From the NCBI GenBank assembly GCA_964471215.1, contig CAYYFC010000023.1:1-24327 (forward strand): a DNA stretch of 24,327 bases, read 5' to 3'. Below the pieces are notes generated by a model that was not told the DNA's origin, searched no databases, and saw nothing but the letters and a program-made list of their open reading frames with translations. Below are positions 1-6,973 of this stretch, piece after piece. Origin of the DNA: Archaeoglobus_B sp964471215. GTDB lineage: Archaea > Halobacteriota > Archaeoglobi > Archaeoglobales > Archaeoglobaceae. How positions within the stretch are numbered: the first letter of the stretch is position 1; each line of letters opens with the position of its first letter. The translations under genes and the position numbers were made by a program.

Positions 1-136
1 TTACAGCGACGTTAACGGCTTCTCTAAACTTATAACAGAGTCTAACGAGTTTCAAGTAATCTTCTTGAGTTTTCGGGATTAGTAAACCTTGTATCGTTAA
101 GAAATCTACTCTTGCTTCTCGTACTTCTGCAACCAT
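1..136 (-). CDS. N-terminus of a probable TnpB-type (IS200/IS605 OrfB) protein, cut by the window edge
   Basis: The open frame starts at an ATG at 136 and runs leftwards off the window, so only about 45 residues are visible. They contain a short beta strand (LTIQGLLIP) followed by a helix with the pattern LVRLCYKFREAVNVAV. That pattern resembles the start of archaeal TnpB proteins, where a strand leads into a helix of the type 'L..L...FR.A.N.A'. TnpB proteins are RNA-guided nucleases carried by IS200/IS605 elements. The first 31 bases overlap the end of the upstream ribbon-helix-helix gene in another frame, which suggests translational coupling. The RuvC motifs that would prove the family lie outside the window. 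A PIN-type toxin partner for the ribbon-helix-helix gene was considered, but no PIN motif is seen. The family call rests on a short stretch and is tentative. Confidence 0.5.
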   Translation of the reverse strand, partial: MVAEVREARVDFLTIQGLLIPKTQEDYLKLVRLCYKFREAVNVAV

Positions 137-258
137 AATTCTATCGCCTCTTCTAAAGCTTCTTTCAAAGCTCCTCTCTTGAATCCCTTAACCTTAACTA
201 TGACTTCTCTGAACCTTTTGTCGAGCTCGTCGTCTATCGTCACCGTCCACCTAGCCAT
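106..258 (-). CDS. Small ribbon-helix-helix DNA-binding protein (50 aa)
   Basis: This gene encodes 50 residues beginning MARWTVTIDDELDKRF. The layout is that of a CopG/Arc-type ribbon-helix-helix protein: a short strand (RWTVTID), a helix, a turn (KGFKRG) and a helix ALKEALEEAIELWL. Such proteins bind DNA as dimers and usually repress their own promoter, often as antitoxins or as regulators inside mobile elements. A GGTGAT ribosome-binding site lies just before the ATG at 258. The downstream gene overlaps its last 31 bases, so the two are probably made as one unit. The pairing with a TnpB-like gene rather than a VapC toxin is unusual if that neighbour is correctly identified. The gene is too short for many gene callers. 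The family call is good; the target is unknown. Confidence 0.65.
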   Translation of the reverse strand: MARWTVTIDDELDKRFREVIVKVKGFKRGALKEALEEAIELWLQKYEKQE

Positions 259-270
259 CTTATCACCGAA

Positions 271-299
271 ATGCTTATATACTTAAACATATATATGCT
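271..299 (-). promoter_or_regulatory. Promoter and imperfect palindrome upstream of the ribbon-helix-helix gene
   Basis: This AT-rich stretch between the leftward ribbon-helix-helix gene and the structured element contains TATATA runs. It reads as an imperfect inverted repeat: AGCATATATA and TATATAAGCAT on the minus strand, with a short spacer. The TATA-like core is about 20-25 bases from the start codon at 258, which fits an archaeal promoter with a very short leader. The palindrome could be the autoregulatory site of the encoded protein. That role is inference. Confidence 0.4.
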
Positions 300-304
300 T
301 TTCG

Positions 305-425
305 GAGATGAGCCTTAGCGATGAAGTCGATGAGCCAGGCGAGGTGGAGCGAAGGGAAATCCCGACGGGCGTTCGGTGAACTCGCTAAGCGGGGTAAGCC
401 GGGCTCCCGTCGTAAATTCAGAGTA
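305..425 (+). ncRNA. Structured RNA candidate: solo TnpB 3' end / omega-RNA-like remnant
   Basis: This block is clearly richer in GC than its surroundings. It can form a long-range stem, CTTAGCGA (314-321) with TCGCTAAG (382-389), 8 perfect pairs. A second set, CGACGGG (363-369) with CCCGTCG (406-412), gives 7 perfect pairs and crosses the first, so together they make a pseudoknot. A small GGG-AAAT-CCC hairpin (354-363) sits inside. The plus strand also carries an open tail (287-379) starting at an in-frame ATG at 308 with MSLSDEVDEPGEVERRE and a TGA at 377. That looks like the charged tail of a TnpB protein overlapping its RNA. TnpB omega-RNAs overlap the 3' end of tnpB, contain a pseudoknot and end next to the guide. 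No TnpB body is present upstream on this strand, so this would be a remnant or a stand-alone RNA. Confidence 0.45.
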
Positions 426-488
426 TGAATGTTCATGTGAAAGTTAGATAAATTTTTACTAACTTACACATTTACTCGACTCCGAATT
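415..488. repeat. Long imperfect inverted repeat next to the structured RNA
   Basis: Nested complementary arms span this segment. AATTCAGAGT (415-424) faces ACTCCGAATT (479-488), and ATGTGAAAGTTAG (435-447) faces CTAACTTACACAT (459-471), each with one mismatch. The outer left arm carries about 8 extra bases. The whole could fold as one extended hairpin. It may be the end of an insertion element, a small inverted-repeat element or a transcription stop for the RNA at 305-425. The sequence alone does not decide between these. Confidence 0.45.
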
Positions 489-807
489 CCGCAGTAAACT
501 GTGAGTCAAAGATCGTAATTGATCCAAAATACCATAAAATTATTAGATTTTTATATAAATTATTCTTAAATTTTTATTCACAAGTGTATCTGTACATCAG
601 TATGAGATGTGTATCCTCAAAGCAGTACTCAATGCATATTTTAATCGAAAATACCGGTATATTTATATCCAGTTCTCAATCGATCTAAGGATCTTAATCA
701 ATGCACTGTAGAAATACCTATAAACTTCTCTACAGATTTAACGTGTGATCGTATTTGGAAGAGGTTTTCGAAGAGATTATATAACTTGTAATTAAATACC
801 TATAAAA
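489..807 (+). promoter_or_regulatory. Gene-free stretch with the promoter of the HTH regulator and a 13-base direct repeat
   Basis: No coding frame is supported here. The promoter of the gene at 808 is visible as GATTATATAAC (775-785), about 25 bases before the ATG, which implies a leaderless or nearly leaderless message. The 13-mer AAATACCTATAAA occurs at 712-724 and again at 794-806, where it ends one base before the ATG. A 10-base perfect palindrome, ATACCGGTAT, lies at 651-660. The repeats may be binding sites for the encoded regulator, but that is a guess. Confidence 0.5.
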
Positions 808-1743
808 ATGCAACTGACTATAGTAAACAGTGTTCTAAGAATACTGAGAAAGGCCGGATTCATGGTTACAGACTTAGTTGAGACTAAGCCGAGGTGCTTT
901 GATATAGTTGCAAGGAAAAACAACATGATATTGCTTTTAAAGGTCTTGTATAACGTCGATTCATTAAAGCCCGGTATGGCAAAGGAGATGAAAATAATTG
1001 CAAAACTCTTAAAGGCTAGTCCTATTGTTATTGGGGAAAGATTTAAAATGGATTACCTTGAGAGAGGTGTCGTATACAACAGACATGGTCTCCCCGTCGT
1101 AAACACTGCAACTTTTTACGATTTTATAGTAGAAAACATATACCCGCTCGTATACTCAGCACCTGGGGGTTACTATGTAAAAATAGACAGCAAAAAGATT
1201 AAAGAGATGAGGGAGAGACTGGGATTGTCACTTGGAGATCTTGCAAGGATTCTGGGTGTTTCGAGGAGAACTGTTAAAAAATACGAGGAAGACATCGATA
1301 CAAGTCTCGAAACAGCCTTAAAACTTGAAGAAGTACTCGGTCAGGATGTAATAAAGGGAATTGACCTCTTAAATTTTGTTAAGGATGAGGAGATAAATGT
1401 CGACTACCAATTCAGCGGAGAGGAAGCTGAAATAATTGAACAGCTGAAATGCATAGGTGTGGAGGTCTATCCGATCAGACGGGCACCGTTCGATGTCGTC
1501 TCAAAAGCTGAAGATGAAAAGATATTGACGGGATTAAGAAAAGTTAGGGAGATTGACAAAAGGGCGATGATACTTGGTAGAATATCCAAGGTTATGCTGA
1601 CAAAAGCTGCTTACATAGTTGATAGAAAGATAAAAACTGAAGTAAATTCTGTCGTTTTTGTTATGAAAGAAGAGTTGGAGAGCGTTAGTTCCGCAAAAGA
1701 TTTTATATCATTACTTTACGAAAAGATATCCGAGAAGACATAG
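808..1743 (+). CDS. Archaeal HTH (Cro/CI-type) transcriptional regulator with duplicated flanking domains
   Basis: This 311-residue protein has a Cro/CI helix-turn-helix in the middle (about residues 130-165). It reads KIKEMRERLGLSLGDLARIL followed by GVSRRTVKKYEE. This is the layout of the archaeal family annotated as putative HTH-type transcriptional regulatory proteins. The N-terminal part (about 1-110) contains a core 'CFDIVARKNNMILLLKV', and the C-terminal part (about 205-311) contains 'PFDVVSKAEDEKILTGLRK'. The two align as an internal duplication. Both resemble a PD-(D/E)XK nuclease-like fold that has lost the acidic catalytic pair, which suggests binding rather than cutting. That fold assignment is inference. 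The start is supported by a TATA box 25 bases upstream. It precedes the thermosome gene but has its own promoter; whether it regulates the thermosome is not shown. Confidence 0.8.
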   Translation: MQLTIVNSVLRILRKAGFMVTDLVETKPRCFDIVARKNNMILLLKVLYNVDSLKPGMAKEMKIIAKLLKASPIVIGERFKMDYLERGVVYNRHGLPVVNTATFYDFIVENIYPLVYSAPGGYYVKIDSKKIKEMRERLGLSLGDLARILGVSRRTVKKYEEDIDTSLETALKLEEVLGQDVIKGIDLLNFVKDEEINVDYQFSGEEAEIIEQLKCIGVEVYPIRRAPFDVVSKAEDEKILTGLRKVREIDKRAMILGRISKVMLTKAAYIVDRKIKTEVNSVVFVMKEELESVSSAKDFISLLYEKISEKT

Positions 1744-1784
1744 TTTGGTAAATTCGAGGCTTCCAAGACATTTTCATCATCATA

Positions 1785-1830
1785 AACTTTATATAGAACT
1801 ACAGTTCCATTACTTTTTGTAGGAGGTGAT
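1785..1830 (+). promoter_or_regulatory. Thermosome promoter, GAAC-N4-GTTC palindrome and ribosome-binding site
   Basis: A TATA box (ACTTTATATA, about 1787-1796) is followed directly by GAAC-TACA-GTTC (1796-1807), a 4-4-4 inverted repeat. The strong Shine-Dalgarno sequence AGGAGGTGAT lies at 1821-1830. The GGAGG core is 8 bases before the GTG at 1835, which is why that GTG is preferred over the upstream GTG at 1826. No CTAAC-N5-GTTAG heat-shock motif is seen here. Confidence 0.65.
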
Positions 1831-1834
1831 ATGG

Positions 1835-3478
1835 GTGGCTACGCTTCAGGGAACCCCCGTTCTTATCCTAAAGGAGGGAACTCAGAGAACAGTCGGAAGA
1901 GACGCTCAGAGGATGAATATAACAGCAGCGAAGGTAATAGCGGAGGCTGTCAGGACTACACTCGGACCAAGAGGTATGGACAAAATGTTAGTTGATAGTC
2001 TGGGTGATGTCACAATAACTAACGATGGAGTTACAATTCTAAAAGAAATAGACGTTGAACACCCTGCCGCGAAGATGATAATAGAGGTTGCAAAGACTCA
2101 GGATAACGAGGTAGGAGATGGTACGACAACGGCAGTAGTACTTGCAGGAGAATTGCTAAAAAGAGCTGAGGAATTGTTAGATCAGGATATACACCCTACG
2201 ATAATTGCGAGAGGTTACAGGATGGCGTGTGAAAAGGCACTAGAGGTGCTTGATGATATAGCTATAGAGGTAGATGTTGAGGATGAGGAAGTTCTTAAGA
2301 AGGTTGCTTCAACTGCCATAACAGGAAAACATGCGGAATATGCCGTCGATCACCTAGCAAGCCTCGTTGTTAGAGCCGTCAGAAGAGTTGCTGAGAAGAC
2401 AAAGGAAGGTTATAAGGTTGACGAGGATAACGTTAAAATCGAAAAGAAGCAGGGAGGGGGGATTGAGGATACGCAACTAATAGATGGTATCGTTATAGAC
2501 AAGGAGGTAGTTCATCCTGCAATGCCCAGAAGGATAAAGAATGCAAAGATAGCAGTGCTCAAGGCTGCGCTAGAGGTAAAGGAAACTGAGACTGATGCGG
2601 AGATAAACATAACGAATCCGGACATGTTACAGAAGTTCATAGAGCAGGAGGAGAAGATGATAAAGGACATGGTTGATAAGATAGTTGAAGCTGGAGCAAA
2701 TGTTGTGTTCTGTCAGAAAGGTATTGACGATTTAGCTCAATACTACCTGGCTAAATCAGGTGTATTGGCAGTAAGAAGGGTTAAACAAAGCGATATAGAG
2801 AAGATAGCGAAAGCCACTGGTGCGAAGATAATAACGGATCTAAGAGACATAAAGCCAGAGGATCTTGGAGAGGCAGAGCTTGTAGAGGAGAGGAAGGTTG
2901 GAGAGGATAAAATGGTATTCATAACCGGTTGCAAGAATCCTAAAGCAGTAACTATATTGGTAAGAGGTGGTACTGAGCACGTTGTAGAGGAGGTTGCAAG
3001 GGGTATTGAGGATGCTGTAAGGGTTGTCTCTTGCGCACTTGAAGACGGAAAGGTCGTGGCGGGAGCGGGAGCACCTGAGATAGAGCTAAGCCTAAGGATA
3101 AGGCAGTGGGCTCCAACCCTCGGGGGAAGAGAACAGCTAGCTGCGGAGGCATTCGCTAGCGCATTGGAGATAATTCCAAGAAGCCTTGCAGAAAACGCAG
3201 GTCTCGATCCGATCGACATACTCGTAAAGATGAGAAGGGCTCATGAGGAGGGTAAGACTAAGTACGGAGTGGATGTATTCAGCGGAGAAGTAGAGGACAT
3301 GGTTGAGAAGGGAGTACTTGAGCCTCTGAGAGTTAAGAAGCATGCAATCAGTAGTGCTACAGAGGTAGCAATAATGATACTGAGAATCGATGACGTCATA
3401 TCCGCGAAAGGAATAGAAAAAGAAAAGGAGAAGACTGAAACTGGTGAGAAAGAAGAGGAGGAATCTGAATCAGAGTAA
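1835..3478 (+). CDS. ths: Thermosome subunit (group II chaperonin)
   Basis: This is a subunit of the double-ring ATP-driven chaperonin that refolds proteins in the archaeal cytosol. The call is certain from the equatorial-domain motifs TLGPRGMDKMLVD (about residues 42-54) and GDGTTTAVVLAGELL (about 94-108), followed by the apical and second equatorial parts with AGAGAPEIELS near residue 410. The length, 547 residues from the GTG at 1835, is normal. An upstream GTG at 1826 would add three residues but overlaps the ribosome-binding site. The C-terminus is a highly charged Lys/Glu tail ending in EEEESESE and lacks the GGM repeats seen in some homologues. The gene stands alone with its own promoter. 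The window also contains the heat-shock operon, but no shared operator with it is visible. Confidence 0.98.
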   Translation: MATLQGTPVLILKEGTQRTVGRDAQRMNITAAKVIAEAVRTTLGPRGMDKMLVDSLGDVTITNDGVTILKEIDVEHPAAKMIIEVAKTQDNEVGDGTTTAVVLAGELLKRAEELLDQDIHPTIIARGYRMACEKALEVLDDIAIEVDVEDEEVLKKVASTAITGKHAEYAVDHLASLVVRAVRRVAEKTKEGYKVDEDNVKIEKKQGGGIEDTQLIDGIVIDKEVVHPAMPRRIKNAKIAVLKAALEVKETETDAEINITNPDMLQKFIEQEEKMIKDMVDKIVEAGANVVFCQKGIDDLAQYYLAKSGVLAVRRVKQSDIEKIAKATGAKIITDLRDIKPEDLGEAELVEERKVGEDKMVFITGCKNPKAVTILVRGGTEHVVEEVARGIEDAVRVVSCALEDGKVVAGAGAPEIELSLRIRQWAPTLGGREQLAAEAFASALEIIPRSLAENAGLDPIDILVKMRRAHEEGKTKYGVDVFSGEVEDMVEKGVLEPLRVKKHAISSATEVAIMILRIDDVISAKGIEKEKEKTETGEKEEEESESE

Positions 3479-3481
3479 ACA

Positions 3482-3512
3482 ATTTTTATATTAATTATAA
3501 ATTTTTATTTAT
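3482..3512 (+). terminator. T-rich terminator region after the thermosome gene
   Basis: Within 35 bases of the stop codon there are two T runs, AATTTTTATA and AAATTTTTATTT. Intrinsic termination in archaea commonly uses such T tracts without a strong stem. No hairpin is needed or seen. Confidence 0.4.
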
Positions 3513-3794
3513 ATGACCTTGTACATCATCTCTTACATTTTCGTACTATAGTATTCCTTATCGTACCGAGTTATGATTTATCAAAGATTTGCTTTCGATT
3601 CGTTCAGCTGTATACTTTTATGAGTAAAAATCGTTCTTCTTACAAATTTCTATCTGCTTACTCCTTAAGGATCACTCAGACTAAAATCTAAAATCCTAAT
3701 AAACCAACTCCGATTTTGGATATACGAAAGTCAAAAATATCATTTGAGAAAAACTTAAATTAAAATCTAGATAAAAACTTTAGACGGTGGAATT
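3513..3794 (+). promoter_or_regulatory. Gene-free stretch with the promoter of the tubulin-like gene
   Basis: Nothing coding is supported in this AT-rich interval. Close to the gene at 3795 there is an A-rich element followed by CTTAAATTAAAAT (about 3752-3764), a likely BRE/TATA pair. GGTGGA sits just before the ATG. The rest shows no repeats or strong structure. Confidence 0.4.
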
Positions 3795-4970
3795 ATGAAG
3801 TTCTTCATAATAGGCTTTGGACAGGCAGGAGGAAAAATACTTGATCTATTTCTTGAAAATGAGAAGATGAGAGGCTCAAAAATCATGATCAAAACGTTAG
3901 CCGTAAATACAGCTAGAACTGATCTAATGGGATTGAAACACATACCCATGAAGGATAGGATATTGATAGGTCAGAGTCATCCCAAGGTTAAAGGGCATGG
4001 CGTTGGAACAGATAACAAGTTAGGAGCAAAAGTTGCGCAGGATGAGGTTGAAACTATCCTAAACGCAATAGATCAAAAAGGAACACATGACATAGATGCG
4101 TTCCTAATAATAGCTGGACTCGGCGGCGGAACAGGAAGCGGAGGTGCACCTGTTTTAGCTAAGCATTTATCAGAGACCTATTCGGAACCAGTTTATGCCG
4201 TGGGAATACTTCCCGCTCCGGAGGAGGGTAAGCTCTACTCCTTAAATGCCGCGAGGAGTATGATCTCTCTTCTGAAGTACGTTGACAATCTCATACTCGT
4301 GGATAACGGTACATGGAAGTTCGAAGGTATGAGCTTAAAGGAAAGCTTTGCCAAGATAAATGAAGAAATCGTGAAAAGATTGGCACTTCTTGCAAGAGCA
4401 GGCGAGCCCTTGGAGGAGGGATTGGTTGGGGAAATGGTTGTCGATAGTAGCGAGGTCATAAATACGTTTAGGGGAGGTGGAATATCGTCAATCGGTTATG
4501 CATCCACGCTTGCTGTGGAGGAAAAACCTAAGAAGAAGTTATCACTCTTTAGGAAAAAAGAAGAAGAATTCAGGATTCCTGAAAACGATAAGGCTATGAA
4601 AATCGCATCGCTTGTCAGAAGAGCAGCTCTGGGCAGATTGACAATCCCATGCAACATAAGAAGTGCTGAAAGGGCTTTGATACTTGTTGCAGGTCCTCCC
4701 GAATATCTGGATAGGAAAGGTCTTGAAAAGGCAAAGTTATGGCTTGAGGAACAGATTGCGGGAGTAGAGGTAAGAGCAGGAGACTATCCAACTAGAAGAA
4801 CAAAGCATATCGCTTCGCTTGTAGTTCTGGCAAATGTGACTGATATCCCAAGAGTAAAACAACTTCAGAGATTAGCAGTTGAAGCAAAAGAAGAAATGGA
4901 AATTGCAGAAAAGGAAAGAATAGAGAAAACATTTGCATTGTTTGATGAAGACATTGAACCTTTAATATGA
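3795..4970 (+). CDS. cetZ: CetZ-type tubulin/FtsZ superfamily GTPase
   Basis: This 391-residue protein carries the nucleotide-binding GFGQAGGK loop at residues 7-14 and the tubulin signature GGGTGSGG at 110-117. The C-terminal half reads AERALILVAGPPEYLDRKG, VEVRAGDYP and VTDIPRVKQLQ, which is the pattern of archaeal CetZ rather than of FtsZ1/FtsZ2. CetZ proteins form GTP-dependent cytoskeletal filaments. In haloarchaea they control cell shape and motility; the role in Archaeoglobales is not known to me. A Lys/Glu-rich insertion (about residues 245-265) interrupts the region after the nucleotide-binding domain and may be a surface loop. The stop codon is 12 bases before the next gene, which encodes a secreted membrane-anchored protein, so the two are probably one operon. 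Confidence 0.85.
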   Translation: MKFFIIGFGQAGGKILDLFLENEKMRGSKIMIKTLAVNTARTDLMGLKHIPMKDRILIGQSHPKVKGHGVGTDNKLGAKVAQDEVETILNAIDQKGTHDIDAFLIIAGLGGGTGSGGAPVLAKHLSETYSEPVYAVGILPAPEEGKLYSLNAARSMISLLKYVDNLILVDNGTWKFEGMSLKESFAKINEEIVKRLALLARAGEPLEEGLVGEMVVDSSEVINTFRGGGISSIGYASTLAVEEKPKKKLSLFRKKEEEFRIPENDKAMKIASLVRRAALGRLTIPCNIRSAERALILVAGPPEYLDRKGLEKAKLWLEEQIAGVEVRAGDYPTRRTKHIASLVVLANVTDIPRVKQLQRLAVEAKEEMEIAEKERIEKTFALFDEDIEPLI

Positions 4971-4982
4971 GGTGATAATATA

Positions 4983-6257
4983 ATGAAATATGTATTTATA
5001 ATTTTTATATTATTACTTGTTTTAATGTATCCTGTTAGCTCTCAAGAGCTTAACTACAGCGATTTTAAAGAGCCTGATGTGGTTGTCAAGATCAACGATG
5101 TGGAGTACAAACCGTCTTTAAAGGATAGGGAATTCGTACTGGATAAGGTATGCGAGGAAAATGACAGAATAGACATAACGTATACAATAAAACCCAAGGG
5201 GGGTAAGGAGACTCTAGTAGACGGGAGAAAATACACAATTAGGACAGAATTGAAGAATTCGATTATAAAGGCATACGTTTATTATAAGGAGGGAGGAGGA
5301 TTAACATTTAGTTCAACTCCCGGTCAGGATTTCTTGGATGTAGATGTTGGTGATTGGGAATATGGTCTTGATAAAATCAATGTTACAGTTAAGGGTTACG
5401 TTCCCTCACCCGAATCTAGACTTGAGGAGATAAAGCTCGTCTGGTTTGATGTACAGGATGCTGAGGAGAACTGTTTACCTTTAATTAAAGTATTAATAAT
5501 TAACCATGAATTATTTTATAAATGCATAGACAACCTTAAGAAAAGCTATGAAGAGCTTGCATCGATTTTGGATGAATATATAGGAAAGGTGGATGTATCG
5601 GTGTTTAGTAGTTACTTAAATTGTCTGAAGAACAATGTTTCTCTAGCTGAAGAATACTATAAAGCTGGAGAATATGTTAAAGCGGATGAAAGGTTAGAAT
5701 TCGCGTCAGAATGGTTAGAAAAATCCAGTACCGAAGCAAAAAGAGTAGAAGCGCAGTATGCATATGACGTGGCGGATAAAAAGCTCAGAACTATCTTAAA
5801 CGTACTTGGCAAGATAGACGTCTATATAACGGAAATAGAAAAGAAGGAATTCGTAAACACGAGTACATTGCTTGCATATAAAGTTGAATTTAAGGAATTG
5901 CAGAGCAGATACGAAACTATTTCCGATGAGCTTGTAAAGGCAAAGGCATATATGGATGAGAAGAAATACACCGAGGCTAAGGAAAAATCTGAAGAGTGTT
6001 TAAATAAGGCGTTAGAGTTGGAAAGTTCTGCAAACACATTGTTAGACGAGTTAAAATCTCTGATAGTTGTTGAGGAAACACCAACGTCAACTCCTAGTCC
6101 TGTACCGACAGAAACGGGTAGGGTTGAATTGGGCATAGACTGGGGGTTTATAGGTATGATCTCGGGCATCGTAGCTGGTTGTGCGATAGCAGCTGTGATA
6201 GCCATAGTATCTGTATCGAGGTATCTGAGAAGAAGGAGGTTTGACGAACTTAAATGA
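4983..6257 (+). CDS. Secreted, C-terminally membrane-anchored helical protein of unknown function
   Basis: I do not recognise this 424-residue protein. It begins with a signal peptide (hydrophobic residues 4-18, probable cleavage near PVSSQ). A beta-rich region follows (about 25-165), then a long helical, coiled-coil-prone region rich in Glu, Lys, Leu and Ala (about 175-365). A short Thr/Pro/Ser linker, TPTSTPSPVPTETG, leads to a transmembrane helix (about 388-412) and an Arg-rich tail. This predicts an exported body held in the membrane with a small cytoplasmic tail. GGTGAT before the ATG at 4983 is a good ribosome-binding site. It starts 12 bases after the CetZ stop, and its last bases overlap the start of ubiX. 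The CetZ neighbour makes an envelope or cell-shape role plausible, but this is inference. Confidence 0.8.
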   Translation: MKYVFIIFILLLVLMYPVSSQELNYSDFKEPDVVVKINDVEYKPSLKDREFVLDKVCEENDRIDITYTIKPKGGKETLVDGRKYTIRTELKNSIIKAYVYYKEGGGLTFSSTPGQDFLDVDVGDWEYGLDKINVTVKGYVPSPESRLEEIKLVWFDVQDAEENCLPLIKVLIINHELFYKCIDNLKKSYEELASILDEYIGKVDVSVFSSYLNCLKNNVSLAEEYYKAGEYVKADERLEFASEWLEKSSTEAKRVEAQYAYDVADKKLRTILNVLGKIDVYITEIEKKEFVNTSTLLAYKVEFKELQSRYETISDELVKAKAYMDEKKYTEAKEKSEECLNKALELESSANTLLDELKSLIVVEETPTSTPSPVPTETGRVELGIDWGFIGMISGIVAGCAIAAVIAIVSVSRYLRRRRFDELK

Positions 6258-6808
6258 GATTCATAGTTGCGTTAACCGGGGCATCTGGTCAAATATTTGG
6301 TGTTAGGTTGATAGAGGAACTTTCAAAAAGGGCTGAGGTTTATACGATCGTTTCTAAGGCTGCAAGGAAGATAATTGAGTTGGAGGGCTTTGACATTGAG
6401 TACATTGAGGAGATATCCCATAGGTTTTACGATGAAGACGAAATGTCGGCGCCAACGTCGAGCGGAACGTTCAGGCATAACGGCATGGTTATAGCTCCAT
6501 GTACAATAAAGACGGCATCATGCATAGCATACGGAATCACGGATAACCTGATAACGAGAAGTGCTGATGTCACGCTAAAAGAGGGGAGAAAATTGATATT
6601 GCTTGTCAGAGAAACCCCTCTCCACTTGGGACATTTAAAAACACTCTTAAGACTGTCAGAAATGGGTGCGGTAATAATGCCACCCGTCCCGGCTTTTTAT
6701 ACAAAACCAAAGGATATAAGAGATATAGTCGATCACATAGTATTTAGGGTAATGGAAATACTTGGACTAGAAGTGGATTATAAGAGATGGTGGCCAGATA
6801 AAGAGTAA
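6254..6808 (+). CDS. ubiX: UbiX-family flavin prenyltransferase
   Basis: UbiX enzymes attach a dimethylallyl group to FMN and so make prenylated FMN, the cofactor of UbiD-type decarboxylases. The sequence shows the N-terminal FMN-binding LTGASGQIFGVRLIEEL, then SSGTFRHNGMVIAPCTIKT and the conserved ADVTLKEGRKLILLVRETPL. At 184 residues the length is normal. The ATG overlaps the TGA of the preceding gene (ATGA at 6254-6257), so translation is probably coupled to the cetZ unit. A UbiD partner is not in the window. In organisms using the futalosine route, a UbiX/UbiD-like pair acts in menaquinone formation, and mqnD lies about 8 kb downstream, so this is the likely pathway. Confidence 0.93.
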   Translation: MRFIVALTGASGQIFGVRLIEELSKRAEVYTIVSKAARKIIELEGFDIEYIEEISHRFYDEDEMSAPTSSGTFRHNGMVIAPCTIKTASCIAYGITDNLITRSADVTLKEGRKLILLVRETPLHLGHLKTLLRLSEMGAVIMPPVPAFYTKPKDIRDIVDHIVFRVMEILGLEVDYKRWWPDKE

Positions 6809-6911
6809 AAATTAAGATTGACGGGAAATAACCAAAGCATGATGTGTTTTATTATCTGTTAAAGCCTACATTTGAATTGTGAGGAATTTTAGATTTTTTG
6901 CAGTTTAACAC

Positions 6912-6957
6912 GGGGTTTGGACAACGTGTGAGTATGAACATACTCACACTATGCCCC
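6912..6957. repeat. Perfect 11-base inverted repeat with flanking GGGG/CCCC
   Basis: GTGTGAGTATG (6926-6936) and CATACTCACAC (6939-6949) are exact complements separated by AA. GGGG at 6912-6915 and CCCC at 6954-6957 could extend the stem around an internal loop. On the minus strand the hairpin follows the end of the decayed open region within 20 bases. It could be a transposon-end hairpin or a terminator. A two-base loop is too tight for RNA, so a few of the central pairs would open. Confidence 0.6.
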
Positions 6958-6973
6958 TTGAGATTCATCATCC

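Noticed and set aside
2743..3219. Leftward open frame inside the thermosome gene
   Set aside because: Antisense shadow of a certain gene; low-complexity Ser/Leu-rich translation with no family features.
5822..6205. Leftward open frame inside the secreted-protein gene
   Set aside because: Antisense shadow; the forward frame has a signal peptide, linker and membrane helix in the right order.
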